Source: Amphimallon solstitiale (taxonomy: Eukaryota; Arthropoda; Insecta; Coleoptera; Scarabaeidae). From it: a stretch of DNA of 64,000 nucleotides. The position numbers were made by a program, and so were the translations under genes. This document shows, in pieces, positions 12,586 through 25,361 of this stretch (position 1 is the first letter of the stretch; every line of letters starts with the position of its first letter). Where the stretch lies: positions 31,032,749-31,096,748 of the forward strand of contig OY720685.1 of the NCBI GenBank assembly GCA_963170755.1, written 5' to 3'. The notes beneath the pieces are model-generated. The model was not told the DNA's origin. It was given only the letters and a program-made list of their open reading frames with translations, and ran no database searches.

Positions 12586-14199
12586 TCGTCCAAATGATTT
12601 TTTTATGCTTCATCCAAGATATTCTTTTTCCTTAATATTCATACTACTACCCACTTTGTCTGCTGTTTGATTAACAGTAGTTGTTTTACACATACTATAT
12701 ATTTATGCTTAAAATACACATTATAAGCCATTTGCCTTTGTCCAAACCTTATACGTTTTCCTTTACGATTTTTTGAAGGACCCAGTATAGCGCTATCACC
12801 ATACTATAAAATACTAGCGATTACAAAAAGAAAGCTAATGAAAGTGACAAAATACGTTCATAAAGGGAATATTTTACTTGCGCCTTCTAAAAAGGACTAT
12901 TTTTTAAGAATGTTAATAAACAATAAACTATGTAAAATACAATAAATAAAAGTTTGACAAAACAAGCAAAACGCGATTACTTTGCGGTTTAAATGCATAA
13001 GTCAATCACCCGAACGTTTCTTTCCACATTCCTTTCTCATCTTTTGTTTGAAAATTCGTTCTTTCAAGAATGCCTATGATTGGTGCTCTTTGACAACCCT
13101 GGGTCAAAATGGCGCACATCATCATATGCAATCATTCTATCTTCCGCGCATTTGTAAGAGCATTCTTCCCTCTCTATATCTCTGGCACTCGCGTTCAGGA
13201 CACCGCTCGACTTAGCACAGCGCAGCGCTAGCGGCGCCGTAACTCCCTGAACGCACGGACTGTCGCAATTGCAGGTACTATTGGTTGCTACCGAGTAATG
13301 TCGATACTTATCATGAACTAAATAGGCCTTCCAATGCTATCGAGATCGACTGTCTTGTGCGAAGTTGAAATTGGCTCTTCTGTCTACTGTTTAACGGACT
13401 ACATCGTTCTCTTAAACTTAAATATTCTCCCTCTACAAAGTTTAATAAACAATAATATGACCTATTATTTCTGCCCAACACGTTTGGTTTTTCCTGCATT
13501 CCCTTATAACAAGCGAGAGAGTCCAATTCTATATTGACGGTAATAAAAATAGCCCTTTCAATATCTGTTCAGATATAAAGATGTATATTATTTTATTGTG
13601 GGGAAGTCCAGCTGCAGAACTATTAAATATCTATTTGAACACATAACTATGAATAAATTATAAAAGTAAACAGATTTAATGTTTTAGAATTACCTTCAAA
13701 TAGTACCTAGACAATATACAACATAATTTGCAGTTTACTAAACAAATTTTACATACTCGGGTTTGGCACAAATTGTAATTTAGGCATCTGTCTGAGGCTG
13801 TTGGTTTGTGATATAATTTTGTCAGTATTTTGTTATTATCCCGTATCAAGGTTAAAATGATTGTTCTCTATTTCAATTTAAAGTGATATGAGTTAAATTT
13901 GTTTAGAATATTGTTTGTTTCATTAGTTACTTAATCAATTAATTAATTACTAAAAGATGTGTGTACATGTGTGGGTGTGTATTTTTTAATTATACATTAA
14001 TTGTTGTTGTATTTAATTAATTATTATCGATGTAAATGTATATTGACAATGTCAATACCTACTTGTTGGGTCTAAGACAATAAAAAACTTTGAATTTGAA
14101 TTTATTATTACTGTTTTGTAGATTTATTTTTATAGGTACAAGCATTTTTATAGGAAATAAAAAGAAGAAAATACTTTCTGAACTTAAAACTATATTTTA
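12586..14199. other. Non-coding stretch; short GC-rich patch at ~13.2 kb
   Basis: Mostly AT-rich. Around 13190-13255 there is a GC-rich patch with a 9-bp inverted repeat, gcgttcagg and cctgaacgc, enclosing agcgcagcgctagcggcgcc. I recognise no gene, tRNA or promoter in it. Confidence 0.4.
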
Positions 14200-14911
14200 A
14201 GGCGCACTTATGCATGGATTTAGTGGCGCTAGTTCCAACGCCAGTTCAACTTTCGCGCCAGTAAACGTTTACATCTTCCATGTAGAAAAATAGTAATTTT
14301 TCTCACCAGTTTCAGTTTCAACTTCGTGGTCTAATAAGCATATCTCATGAACTTATTCGTAGAGCCTCTAAAATATGCACAGAAGTTGTGGTTGAGGAAA
14401 TGATTGACAATTTGCAAAGAAAAAGAAGAGATAGAAGGAAAGGCCGCATGTGGGTTAGGAAATGGATTTCTCGGAGGCACATTCAATAAACACTGGTATT
14501 TTTCGTAAATCTCGAGAAATTTGATAGTTGTTGCAGGGCTCTACTTTTTGTTTATTGTTGCTGCAAATTTATGCTTACACGTTGCAATAAATAAATAAAA
14601 CAACAAATTTGTTTAAATCTTCACTATATTTACAAACATGTAAAGCCTGTGATGCGTTTCGCTAACAATATAGCTTTGTCAAACAGCGATGGTATACTGA
14701 TTACTTTACAAGTGAAATACGTGTATGTACATAAATTTGGTAATTGCAAGTATATATGACTCACAGAAACGATTAACTATCATAAATATTTTTTTTGCAC
14801 GCATGGATGTAATGGCGCGCCAGCAAAGGTTTACACTTGCAATTATTTGGGAACTGGCGTACCTACCAGTAGCGACTGGCGCCGCCGAATTCATGCACGT
14901 GTAATCGCGCT
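14200..14911. mobile_element. PIF/Harbinger-like remnant inserted at the end of the zinc-finger tail
   Basis: The two ends are diverged inverted repeats: ggcgcacttatgcatgg near 14201 and its partner ending gcgcgcttt-like at about 14910, both with cgccagttc inside. At about 14343-14488 the plus strand encodes a short basic stretch, RRDRRKGRMWVRKWISRR, matching the start of Harbinger-family nucleases (arginine-rich, W-V-R-W). The rest of the nuclease is missing. The right end abuts the last zinc-finger remnant at 14913. The target duplication is not resolved. Confidence 0.7.
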
Positions 14912-14912
14912 T

Positions 14913-15398
14913 TTATAAAAAAAAATGCAACAGATCACACCGTAAAGCGAGGTATGGGCGTTTACTCTTGATGTGCCGCTTCAGTTTGGACGTATCGTTA
15001 GTTCGATAACCACACGACTCACACCCAAGCCGGAATTCCTGGAGATGTACTGATTTTACATGTTTTTCCAAGCAGCTCTTATATTTTGATTTAAATTCAC
15101 ACTCATCAAACACGAAACTACACTCTTTAGTGTGTTTGATCTTCATGTGTGTATTCAAAGGTGACTTGTTGTTTGTCTGGAATTTGCACTTTTTCACTTC
15201 GCATTTGTAATCATATTCAGTGACGTGTCTGTCTGTTATGTGAATTAACAAGGTTGACTTGGAACCCGCATTGTAATCGCACAGGTGACACATGAAATTG
15301 CGTTCCTTCAGGAGTACACGATTCACGTGCACCGTCAGATTGTTTCTTGTTCGTTTTGTAGTCGCATTGCTCGCACCTCTACCTCTGACTGAATTCCT
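14913..15398 (-). pseudogene. Decayed 3' continuation of the zinc-finger array
   Basis: Sequence downstream of the zinc-finger stop codon still encodes about five C2H2 units, all damaged. The first (CEQCDYKTNKKQ) lies in another frame, bounded by two small indels about 60 bp apart. The next finger (CHLCDY...HITDRH) is intact. The third has C-x4-C. The fourth has lost its first cysteine (FVFDEC). The fifth has lost its last histidine and runs into the Harbinger remnant. The reading frame after the second indel is the same as that of the main array, so the stop at 15399-15401 arose from a frameshift. The ancestral array probably had about 21 fingers. Confidence 0.8.
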
Positions 15399-16947
15399 TC
15401 AGATGTGTCTTTTAGTATGTTGCATTAGTCGTTTCTTTTCGTTCGTTTGATATTCACAAGAATCACATTTAAAATCAAACTGCTTCAAATGATGAGTTTT
15501 TATATGTTTTTCTAAATAATTTTTCCTGTTTGTTTTATATTCACAAGAAAAACATTTAAAATCGAATTCCTTCGAATGTTTAGCTATTATATGTTCTTTT
15601 AAATGACTTTTGTGGTTTGTTCTGTATTCACAAGACTCGCATTTAAAATCAAATTTCTTCAAATGTTTATCTTTTATATGTACTTCTAAATGACTTTTGT
15701 GGTTTGTTATGTATTCACAAGAGTGGCATTTAAGATCAAATTTCTTCAAATGTTTATCTTTTATATGTACTTTTAAATTACTTTTGCTGTTTGTTCTAAA
15801 TTCACAAGAATCGCATTTGTAATCAAATTGCTTCAAATGATGAGTTTTTATATGTTTTTCTAAACTATAATTCCTGTTTGTTCCAAATCCGCATGAGTCG
15901 CAGTTATATTTGAATTTTTTCGAATGTTTAGTTCTTACATGTAGTTCTAAATGAGATTTGCCGTTTGTTCTGTATTCACAAGAATCACATTTAAAATCAA
16001 ACTGCTTCAAATGATGAGTTTTTATATGTTTTTCTAAATCATTTTTCCTGTTTGTTTCATATTCGCATTTATTACATTTAAAATTAAATGCCTTCAAATG
16101 TCTATCATTTACATGACGTTTTAAATAATTTTTGTTGTTTGTTCTATATTCACAAGAAATACATTTAAAATCGAATTCCTTCAAATGTTTATCCTTTATA
16201 TGTACTTCTAAACTATTTTCGTGGTTTGTTTTATATTCGCATGAGTCACATTTAAAATGAAATTCCTTCGTATGTTTCGTTTTTATATGTTTTCTTAAAT
16301 AATCTTTTGTGCTAGTACTATATTCACAAGAGTCACATTTAAAATCGCGTTTTTTCGAATGTTTGGCTTGTATATGCATTTCTAAATTACTTTTGTTGTT
16401 AGTTCTGTATTCACAAGAGTCACATTTAATATCGAATTGCTTCAAATGTATAGTTTTTATATGTACTTCTAAATGTCGTTTGATGTTTGTTCTATATTCG
16501 CATGAGTCACATTTATAATCAAATTGATTCAAATGTTTCGTTTTTATGTGTCTGCTTAGAGATTGTTTCTGGTTTCCCCGAAACACACACTGCGAACACT
16601 CAAACATTTTCTTTTGATCTCGTGAGCTCGATTGTTCTAATTTTACTTGTGTATTCCTATAATCAGTCGTGGTGTGTTCTCGGCCATTATTTTCTCCAAC
16701 ATAAGCGTGCGTATTTTCCACATGAAGCTTGAGGAATTCTTTAGTATTGAAGCGTCTGTTACAAATCTCACATTTGTACATTTTAAATTTGTAATGATGG
16801 TTGTTGGTGTGCTCCTTAAGATCTGCTAGGTACTTTGTCCTGTACTTGCACTGCTTACATTTATAAATTTGGCGGAGACATCTCTTGCGTCCGTTCAGTG
16901 CTGTTGTTATTTGCTTGCTCAATGGAGGTGTTGGTAGAACGCACTTT
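15399..16947 (-). CDS. C2H2 zinc-finger array exon, 16 fingers (candidate last exon of a PRDM9-like gene)
   Basis: The exon opens after a good acceptor, a T-rich tract ending tttcag at 16948-16950, and needs two bases from an upstream exon, so it is not a first exon. No ATG lies near its start. It encodes about 516 residues: an N-terminal KCVLPTPPLSK stretch, two fingers, a ~40-residue linker, then fourteen near-regular fingers of 29 residues (87 bp), pattern C-x2-C-x12-H-x4-H with linkers such as HLKQFDFKC. The framework (KCDSCEYRTN..K..L..H) is constant, while helix positions -1, 2, 3 and 6 vary. Units 522 bp apart (15451 and 15973) are nearly identical over ~85 bp, showing exchange within the array. 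It should be a nuclear DNA-binding protein. It could be the 3' exon of the PR/SET locus at 33 kb on the same strand, or an independent zinc-finger gene. Confidence 0.85.
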
Positions 16948-16950
16948 CTG

Positions 16951-19900
16951 AAATTAAATAAATAAATAAATAAATATAGCTAATCTTATGCTGAACATCA
17001 ATTTAAGGGCGGAGTTAGTTTCACCAAAACTAGAGAATAAAAATACGACGCTTCGGTGTGAACCTTTAATCTCTACCTCAAATTTTCAGTGACCTTGGAC
17101 ATTCAAATTGGAATGCAGAAGCGCGGGAATGTTAAACAGAACATATTTTAAAATTCTTCTGTGTTCAGAGAAATAAACGTATGGGTCTGCAATATTGTAA
17201 AATAGAAATACAAATTATATGTGGAATAATTACAATATAATAAGAATATAAAATTTTATTATAAGAAAATAAGTGTTTAGAGAATATTAAGTGCATATGT
17301 GTTATACATGTTAAATGTGATCGGAAAATAAAATATATATTGTACTAGTGGAGCGGGAAAGATTTCAAAACTAACACTGCCTCAACTTATTATCTCAAAA
17401 CTTAATGACATAGGCTTGTTAGAAATGTAATTTCAACACCTCGCTTACCTAGACATTCAAATTACTTTAATGTATCCTTAAAAATTCAAATCTTTATTAT
17501 TAATAAATAACTGTTCCTTGTATAAATTTCCTTTACCTAGTAGTATCATAAAAATTCAATGTAATATTTTTATTCTTTGTTTAACTCAGTCTTTATATTA
17601 TTACGCTCATTGACTAACTCAGATATTGTTTAAAACATTTAACATTGCTATACTTACATGTTACTAACTTCACTTGATTCATAAAGATCGAACAGTTGCC
17701 TATTTGTATTTTATTCAACACCAACAAGTATCATGTTATATTTGCATCTTTATATTTCTTTAATTCGTAAATTATATTTGATATAACAGTAATACTCAAG
17801 TGATTAATTATATGTGTACCTAGTCTATCTTCGATTATCACTTAAAATGAATACGATATCAAGGTATGTACTAAAATACTTCTCTAATAATGTATATATA
17901 CTGACATTTATCTTCCTATTTATAGATTAATATTTTAAGCGTCATTTATTTCACATCAATTTAATTCAAGATCCTTTCTAACATACCAAATAAAAAAAAA
18001 TATATCAAAACTATTTGTTTAATGCACAAGACAATTATAATACTGATGTTGGTAATCCATTACAATACCAATAAAACATATATGGAAGTATCAAGCCTGT
18101 TTAACCAACTTTTTGGAAATTTATGTATATACGAACTTATAAATATTATAGATATGAATGCAATCAAGTAAGTATTTTTTTAATACTATTTTTAAAATAC
18201 TGTATAGTTCTTGTTAATAATCAATTTCACACATAACTTATTTAGTGTTTGGTTTGCCAATCAGTTTCTTTTCCGTAATAAAAATAGTTTATTTACATAA
18301 TGAGATATTCATTGAGTTCTATAATATTTAATAGGATGTCAAAAATTAATGTTGTGAAATAGAGATTCAAAATATCCGTGATTTATTATCACTTACAGTA
18401 AATCATACGATTATTTATGTGTTTTCTAAGTTCTGATAAATTATACTTTATTCGAAATTACTTGAATTCAGATTATTTCAAATAATTATACGACCTGTCA
18501 AAAATTATAAACCGGTATTCTTTCTTGTACTCCAAAAGATTTTCTTTATAGCTCTAAGACGAAATTTCCTGGCTACGAAGATGTTGTTCCTTTTCTTTAC
18601 CTATCTTTCTGGAATGCTCGGATCTTGGACTGTTATTATGATGTACATTGGATTATTTTTCTCTTGAACTGGTATATTCGCACCTGGATTGAACCGCTAT
18701 CCTGTTACACCTCCGATTCTGATATCACCTGGAATACTCGAACCTTCGACTGCTATTATGATGTACCTTGGATTATATTTCTCTTGTACTGGAAAACTTC
18801 TATTGAACCGCTATCCCGTTGCACCTCAGATACTGATATCACCTGGAATACTCGAACTGGAATACTTGGACCTGGATGGAACCGCTATTCTGTACACCTC
18901 AGATTCTTTTATCACTTGGAATCTTGAACTTTGGACTGCTATTTTGAAAAACTCCGGATTATACTTTTCCTGTACTAGTACACTGGTTCTAATCTGGAAC
19001 TCAATCGATTCTCCTATCTACTGATTCTCTGGCTGATTATTAAATTCTTCTTGAATATTTGTCAATATGGTAAGTTTTTTTTTTATATAATAATAATTAT
19101 ATTATATCTGTATGCTTGCTTGACAAATTATTTAAAACTGACTCCTCGTATTTAGTTTATAGTAGTAATTCCTTTCTTTCTATTCCCTTTTAGTATCTCA
19201 ATATGAAATAATTTGTATTGTTCTAGCTTAAAAAAATTAATTCTCCTAAAAAAAATAACTTTCTTCTCCATATAAACTATATCACTACTATCACACTTTT
19301 ACGCTATTCTAGATAACTTTCATGTGTATTTAACGGAGAAAAACTTCGTCTTCCCGAAAAATACAACTGCTTTTTTTCTAAAAAATTTTAGAATCCCCTT
19401 TTATTTACACCTCATATCCTTGGTAATAATTCATTAATTCCATACATCCAATGACCTTTCTACACACATTTTATTTATCCAACAAAGATTTTAAACTGTG
19501 CTTGAATACTTTAAATACCTTTTAAAATTCCGATAAATTACCATTTAAATTCCCTACTTTATTTTTGAATACTTTTTATAAGCTTCAGCAAATTTATACC
19601 CATTACTATTACAATATTTTTTCAAATGTCAAAATCTGACATTTCCAAAATTTGAATTTAGCCGCTTAAACTATACATCATTTTATTGCATTTATATTTC
19701 AAAATTCAACACTAATTATCACTACTTATCAATAGTGTTAATTAAACAAGCTTTTACAAAATAATATTTCATATAAAAATACATCGAGTAATATTTAAAT
19801 CTCTATTTTCAGAACTGGACAAAATCAATGCAACAATGTATCCTGATTGGCAACCACCTATGCAAGATGCATGAAGAAATCCATTAAACTATACATTTAT

Positions 19901-20056
19901 CAACACCACTATTATTTTAAGTATAACTCAAATATTCTATTAGCTGTTTATTTAATTAAATTCGATTTAATAAATATTTCAAAATCATATTCTTAATCAT
20001 CACTAAAAATCTATATACCGTATTGTTGGTTAGTACTGGTGAACTACCACAATATA
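16951..20056. other. AT-rich intron-like DNA; degenerate tandem repeat inside
   Basis: Upstream of the zinc-finger acceptor, the sequence is AT-rich with no gene I can support. A taaa microsatellite at 16955-16975 forms the polypyrimidine tract of that acceptor on the minus strand. If the PR/SET and finger exons belong together, this is intron. Confidence 0.5.
18627..19020. repeat. Degenerate ~120-bp tandem repeat, about 3 copies
   Basis: Segments starting ggactgttattatgatgtac (18627), a near copy at 18747 and a more diverged one at 18933 recur together with tgaaccgctatcc and tgatatcacctggaatactcg. The open frames across it (100 and 111 codons) are by-products of the repeat. Confidence 0.75.
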
Positions 20057-20058
20057 TA

Positions 20059-21152
20059 CAAGGTGTGTATAAATTGGCGGACCCACTACACGTGGCGACA
20101 TTCTTGGTCAAATTTTGAGTTAAAAGTCCTAATCCTAAAACGATGTATCAGGCTTCCTTTGTCTTCAGAATGAATTTGAAAGAAACATACATTTGGCAAC
20201 ATTGAACACGCATGTGCTAGTTATAATCTTCGGAACATTTTTACACGTCGTCATGTGAACCTTACATTTTAAATTTAAAAAAGAAACAAACGAAATAAAA
20301 TTGGTTTCTTAGATTACATATTTATTACGAAAATATTACAAAGTTTAAAAAATTTTTCATAATATTGACTAATTTTTGTACATCTTCTTGATAGAAATCA
20401 ATGTAATTATTACCTACATAATTGTTCGAATTGAAATCCATCAGTTTGTAGCCAAATGAACAGTCTTATTACTGGGAATATTTAGTGTAGAAGCTAATTG
20501 ACGGGTACTCGCAGAGGAATCTTCCTGTATTGTGGCTAGAACTTGCTCTTCTAGTTGCACGGTACGCCTTTGCCTTGGTCGACTTGCGTTCGCATTTCTT
20601 GGAATAAACGAACCTGTTTCACGAAGTCGTTGGTCCAGCCTTCGAAATACATTTTTACTTGGATGCCTCCGATTTGGAAAACGTACTCGATATCCTGCCC
20701 TGCCATGCTAGCATTTCCACGACAGAAACCGTATATCATGTACATATCGGCATATTCGTTGAACGTAAAATTCATAATAAACAAACAGAACAACTAGTAA
20801 ACACGAAAACCCGAAAACTGATTAAAACTATACAAATAAACACGAAAAATAAGCAAGTCGAATGAAATAGGTAGATTACAAACTGTCAAAATTTGACAGT
20901 AGTAATGTATTTGACTAGAACAACTTTAACGAAAGGATAATAACAACAATTCTTCTTTCTTCTAAATTGTAGCTCTTTCTGTCAACAAATATCAAGTAAT
21001 AATGCTTATTTCAAGACTGAAAGTCCGAACTTTAGGAACCTCGTGCAAAGATATGGAGCATGGTACAACATTTTCGTATTAGGATTTTGGACTCAGAATT
21101 TAACGAAGAACATCGCCGCGTGTAGTGGGTCCGCCAATTTATACACACCTTG
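20059..21152. mobile_element. IS630/Tc1-mariner-like element, internally deleted
   Basis: Inverted ends begin CAAGGTGTGTATAAATTGGC at 20059 and end with the exact complement at 21152. Homology continues inward for tens of bases (cacgtggcgacattctt and cgtattaggattttgg). TA borders both sides (20057-20058, 21153-21154). It carries only the N-terminal part of a transposase, at 20440-20790 on the minus strand. Confidence 0.9.
20440..20790 (-). pseudogene. Transposase N-terminal fragment (DUF4817-type, IS630/mariner-like)
   Basis: Reading from about 20775 downward, the protein starts FTFNEYADMYMIYGFCRGNA. After one frameshift it continues into a segment typical of this family, with RRHPSKNVFRRLDQRLRETG, ending in a helix-turn-helix-like stretch near STRQLASTLNIP. 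The catalytic DDE domain is absent. It is the same transposase family as the fragments at 26.5-27.2 kb and 46.9-47.8 kb, but a different element. Confidence 0.8.
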
Positions 21153-21155
21153 TAT

Positions 21156-21700
21156 GTACTGAAAAAATTAATATCTTCTTGGTAGTAGTGGCATACAATG
21201 AAATAAAAGTAATAACAATATGACAACTGGTTGTCATTTAGAAAACATTGATAAATATAGAATGTAAATCAAATATGTATAAATGTAAATGCAATCAAAT
21301 AAGCATAGGACAGTCGGTATTACTTATACTATACTATATATATATATATATATTATATATAGCTTTCATTTACATTTATACATAACTGATTTTACATTCT
21401 ATATTTGTTATAGTATCAACAGCTCTACTCGTAATTTTTCATTACATAGTTGCCTCGTTATTATTTATATAATTGCATTAACTAAACAGTTTGTGGTAGA
21501 CCCAAACCTTTTGATATAACTATATAAGTAATACCGACTGTCCTATGCTTATTTGATTACATTTACATTTATACATATTTGATTTACATTCTATATTTGT
21601 CAATGTTTTCTAAATGACAACCAGTCATTTAGATATTGTTATTATTTATTTATTTCATTGTATGCCACTACTACCAAGAAGATATTCAATTTTTCAATAC
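21156..21700. mobile_element. Fold-back element with ~180-bp inverted arms
   Basis: Left arm from gtactgaaaaa at about 21156 to about 21335 matches the reverse complement of about 21515-21700. Shared blocks are atatcttcttggtagtagtgg, gaaaacattgataaatatag and gcataggacagtcggtatta, with small indels. The loop holds a (ta)n microsatellite at ~21335-21358. It directly abuts the preceding IS630-like element. No coding sequence. Confidence 0.85.
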
Positions 21701-21789
21701 ATTTGTATATTTGGCAAAGAATTGTAATATATTTTATATATATAGGGCGAGTCATCTCCGCGGGTAAGGCCGATTATTCCTTTATGAGT

Positions 21790-23243
21790 AAAGATATTTC
21801 GAAGCGTTTTTTTTCTTTTGATTGCTGCTCATTAGGAGCACATTTAAAAAATATTTTGTATTATACAGAGTGTTCCAACTTGGTAGTTGACCATAGTTAC
21901 ATCAAAGACGTGTAAGACGTTAATACTTTAAAAGTGACTATTACTGAGCTATTGTCGCTCTTTGATATAATTTTGTCAGTTTTATGGTTTTATATTAATA
22001 TAGCATAGCATGCCGTGAAATTAGCTGTGATGGTGATAGATGACGTTTAATAAGTTAGTTTTTAGTTGACATGTGTAATGTGATGCTATTAATCTTAAAA
22101 TAATTGAAGTGATTTTATAATTAAGTTTTCTAAAGCAGAGCTTATAGATATGATTTTTGTACTTGGGTAAAGTCAAAGAAATTATTTATTAGCTCAGAGA
22201 GTTTACCGACAGCGTTACCCTGGAAGATGTCCCAGCCTTTGGAAGAGTAACGGACACCTTCATTACTACTGGCAATGTTGCTTATGTTATTTTGTAGTTT
22301 CTTTTTCACTAATAACAGATCCGCTTTTTTAGTAACTTGTAATCTGTCTTATGAAATGTAGCAAAGCACATGTATTATCTTTCATCACTATACATTGAAA
22401 GTAATGATAACATATAATTATTTCATGTTGGTAGTACCACAAAAAAATGCATTTGTGAAAAATTGCTTGTACTTCCTGATCAGTGTACCCGTGCAACTCT
22501 TAAAAATTGCTACGTTGATGCAACTTTTCACATGCGATAAATCGCTGCAACTAATTGCATCAGTGTGAATCCCCTCTTAAGCTAATTTTTAGTAAAATGC
22601 ATTATAAAATCATGCTATTAACTGAGAAACAACTTATTAAATGGCATCTATTCAATTATCAATGTTGCAACAAATATCATGGCTCACTAAATCGTATTCA
22701 AATAAAAAATATGAAATTGTCAAAATTATATCAAGTCACTTTTAAAGTATTAACGTCTCACATGTTTTTGATGTGAAATTTAATAAGTAATGCAAAAATG
22801 AACTGATATACAGGGTGTTCCATTTAAAAAAAAAAGACTTTTATACAAAAACGTGTCATCCAATTTTAATCCAGTTTTCTGCACATGCAATTAGAAACTG
22901 AAAAAAAAATAAAATATGCTTCTATTAAGACCTCTTACTATGAACAATACTACAAAAAATTGTGCCAAGCTAATAAGTCGTTTTCGAGAAATATAATTTT
23001 ATAGAAACTTTGAATTTTTCAGAAAAATGGGAATAAGTCAAAAACTTATACTATCTTATAGCTTTTTGTCTAAAAATTATACGGGGAATACAAAAGTTTA
23101 ATAATAAATTGGACGTTCCAATTAAAAAAGCTATAACTATGGCCAGCTACCAAGCTATGGAACACTCTGTATAATATAAAATATGTTTTAAATGTGCTAC
23201 TAATGAGCAGCTATCACAAGAAAAAAACCGCTTCGAAATATTT
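21790..23243. mobile_element. Inverted-repeat element with mariner-like termini inside the arms
   Basis: 21790-21900 is a diverged inverted copy of 23131-23243: both contain atttcgaagcg, a T-run, gctgctcatta, and then ttatacagagtgttcca followed by ttggtag and accatagtta. A further cagggtgttccattt at about 22812 is the same terminal motif. The 1.2-kb interior is AT-rich with no coding region I recognise. Confidence 0.65.
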
Positions 23244-25094
23244 TTATTTTTAATAAACTTGATTAAATAATTTGCAGGAAAATTACTACAAGGATGTTGA
23301 AACTCAATGCATTTTAACATCTCATATAATGAATGATCTATTCATGGGAAGGTAATATTGTTATAAAAGCATCGTCTTGTGTTTTCAGTTTTCCAAACAA
23401 ATTATCTTCTTGAATATTGTATGCTTTTCTTTCCCTGTTCTCTTAATAGCATATCCTGAACATGTGCAATTGGTTCAGCTAAAAATAAATTTGTTACTGA
23501 AACGTTTATTGTTAATTGCATAATTCTTACATATTGTTTCTAAAGTAGAATGTACTTTCTCTGAAAACTCAGTTACCTGTTAACATAAAGCAATTACGAG
23601 TAAAACCAAACATTCTTCTTGAATAAAACTTACCTTCTCTTATATAATTTGGTTTAGATCAATATATTTGACTTCTGCACAGGAAAATGTACTGATTAGT
23701 TTATAATGAGGTTGTTTAAGAAAAGATTTCCTTCAGAATAATAATAATAGTCAGCGTTTCTAATGCCTTTTATAGGTGACTGGGAAAAGACGTTCTGACA
23801 GTATTTATAGAGGAAAAGCGTTAGATTCAATTGCACGTCATACTAGATCCATGACGACTTGTCTTGTATATGTTTTTTATTTTTATTTCTGTCAGTGACA
23901 TTTGATATAATCAAAGAAGAAAATTATTCACAATACAATACCTATAACTTAATATATTTAGTAATTGAAATGCTCTAAGACTTCAATCTTTCTCAACTTA
24001 TTTATTATATTGATTTATATTGTCGAAAAACCTTAAATGTTTCATTACGTATCCATAATATAATTTAAAATAAGCAATACTTACGCTATTCACATTAAAT
24101 TTAACACATGATTATAGAGAAGTTTGTAAAAAGCCACGACTGTTTACAGAAACCTTTCGGTATTATATTCAATGGACGCAAATAAATAATATATACACTT
24201 CTAAGAAGCACTGTTTTTAAACAATTTATATCAAAGCAAAAATTAACATGAAAAATTTGACAGGAAGAATATACACAACGCACGTCTTTTTGACAGATAT
24301 GATTTATCTGTCAACACCGAATTGAACTATTAGTCTATTGAAAATATGTAATAACGAAATTTAATATTGAAACGGAAATTATGTGTTTATTTGTCATGAA
24401 TGCGTATATTACGATCAATTTATAAATATTCAACTTAAGCTAATGAAATAAATGCCCTCAAGTATAATTTACCAAAGTAACTTTTTTAGTTTCTCTAATA
24501 CAGTTATGACAACATGTAAACGTCATCGATGACGTGCAACGGAACTTAACGCGTCTCTAGTATAAATAGAATCTCTGAAAATGCTTGCACAAATTATCAT
24601 GTAGTAGTTTATTTATAAATAATTACTGATAAATTATTTACGGCTTTTATTAATCGGAACTACTACCACATGACAAGAATAATTTTAATTGAATGAATAA
24701 TTTTATTTAATTTCTGATTCCAAAATTTACTGTTTAGCAGTTTTCCATTCATAGGCGGACGCACCTTGGGTTGCCTATACTCACATCCAACCTCGCTGCA
24801 ACTCAATGTCGGTAAGCGGAATATCTATACCAGCGATCGGTATGTGTCAAATGTAAATATAATGAAGACCCGCGCTAATGAATGAAATGTGAATTTTATT
24901 TGTGAATCTAATTGCTCGTTACGGCGTAGCTCTCGTCGGGATTTTGGCGTAGGTAAGTGGTTTGTCTTATCTTTATCTTAATACATTTATAACAAAGCCA
25001 AAATAGGTATTTTACGGTCGATGAACGAAAGATAAAATATTGATATGTCAACAACGGTTGATTTCAAACTAATTGTGTTTATTGTCAACAAGTC
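23244..25094. other. AT-rich DNA without recognised features
   Basis: I see no gene, repeat array or paired element ends here. A GC-richer patch lies at 24755-24840. It would be intron if the PR/SET and zinc-finger exons are one gene. Confidence 0.5.
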
Positions 25095-25361
25095 AGATAC
25101 AGATACAGTTCATATACATTTTACATACAAGTTTACAAATAATTTATATACAATTATGTCTTTGTCATTTGAGAAAAACAATTAAAATAAGTTTGCAATC
25201 GGCAAAATAAAATATACAAGAACGAATTATATGTTCTTGTATATTTTATTTTGCCGATTGCAAACTTATTTTAATTGTTTTTCTCAAATGACAAAGACAT
25301 AATTGTATATAAATTATTTGTAAACTTGTATGTAAAATGTATATGAACTGTATCTGTATCT
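25095..25361. repeat. Perfect palindrome, 129-bp arms, 9-nt loop
   Basis: 25095-25223 is the exact reverse complement of 25233-25361 as far as I can read, with no mismatch, around the 9-base spacer gaattatat. Outside the arms only atttcaaac is shared in inverted order at both sides. The arms have no recognisable coding content. A transcript would form a long perfect hairpin. An assembly fold-back artefact is the main alternative. Confidence 0.95.

Noticed and set aside
15333..15401. Stop-codon readthrough at the TGA ending the zinc-finger exon, since the frame stays open to 14913
   Set aside because: The other frame across this segment encodes a clear finger (CEQCDYKTNKKQ), so two indels, not readthrough, explain the stop.
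18625..19024. A repetitive Trp/Tyr-rich protein
   Set aside because: Open frames exist in two frames over the same 120-bp tandem repeat; no start context or homology.
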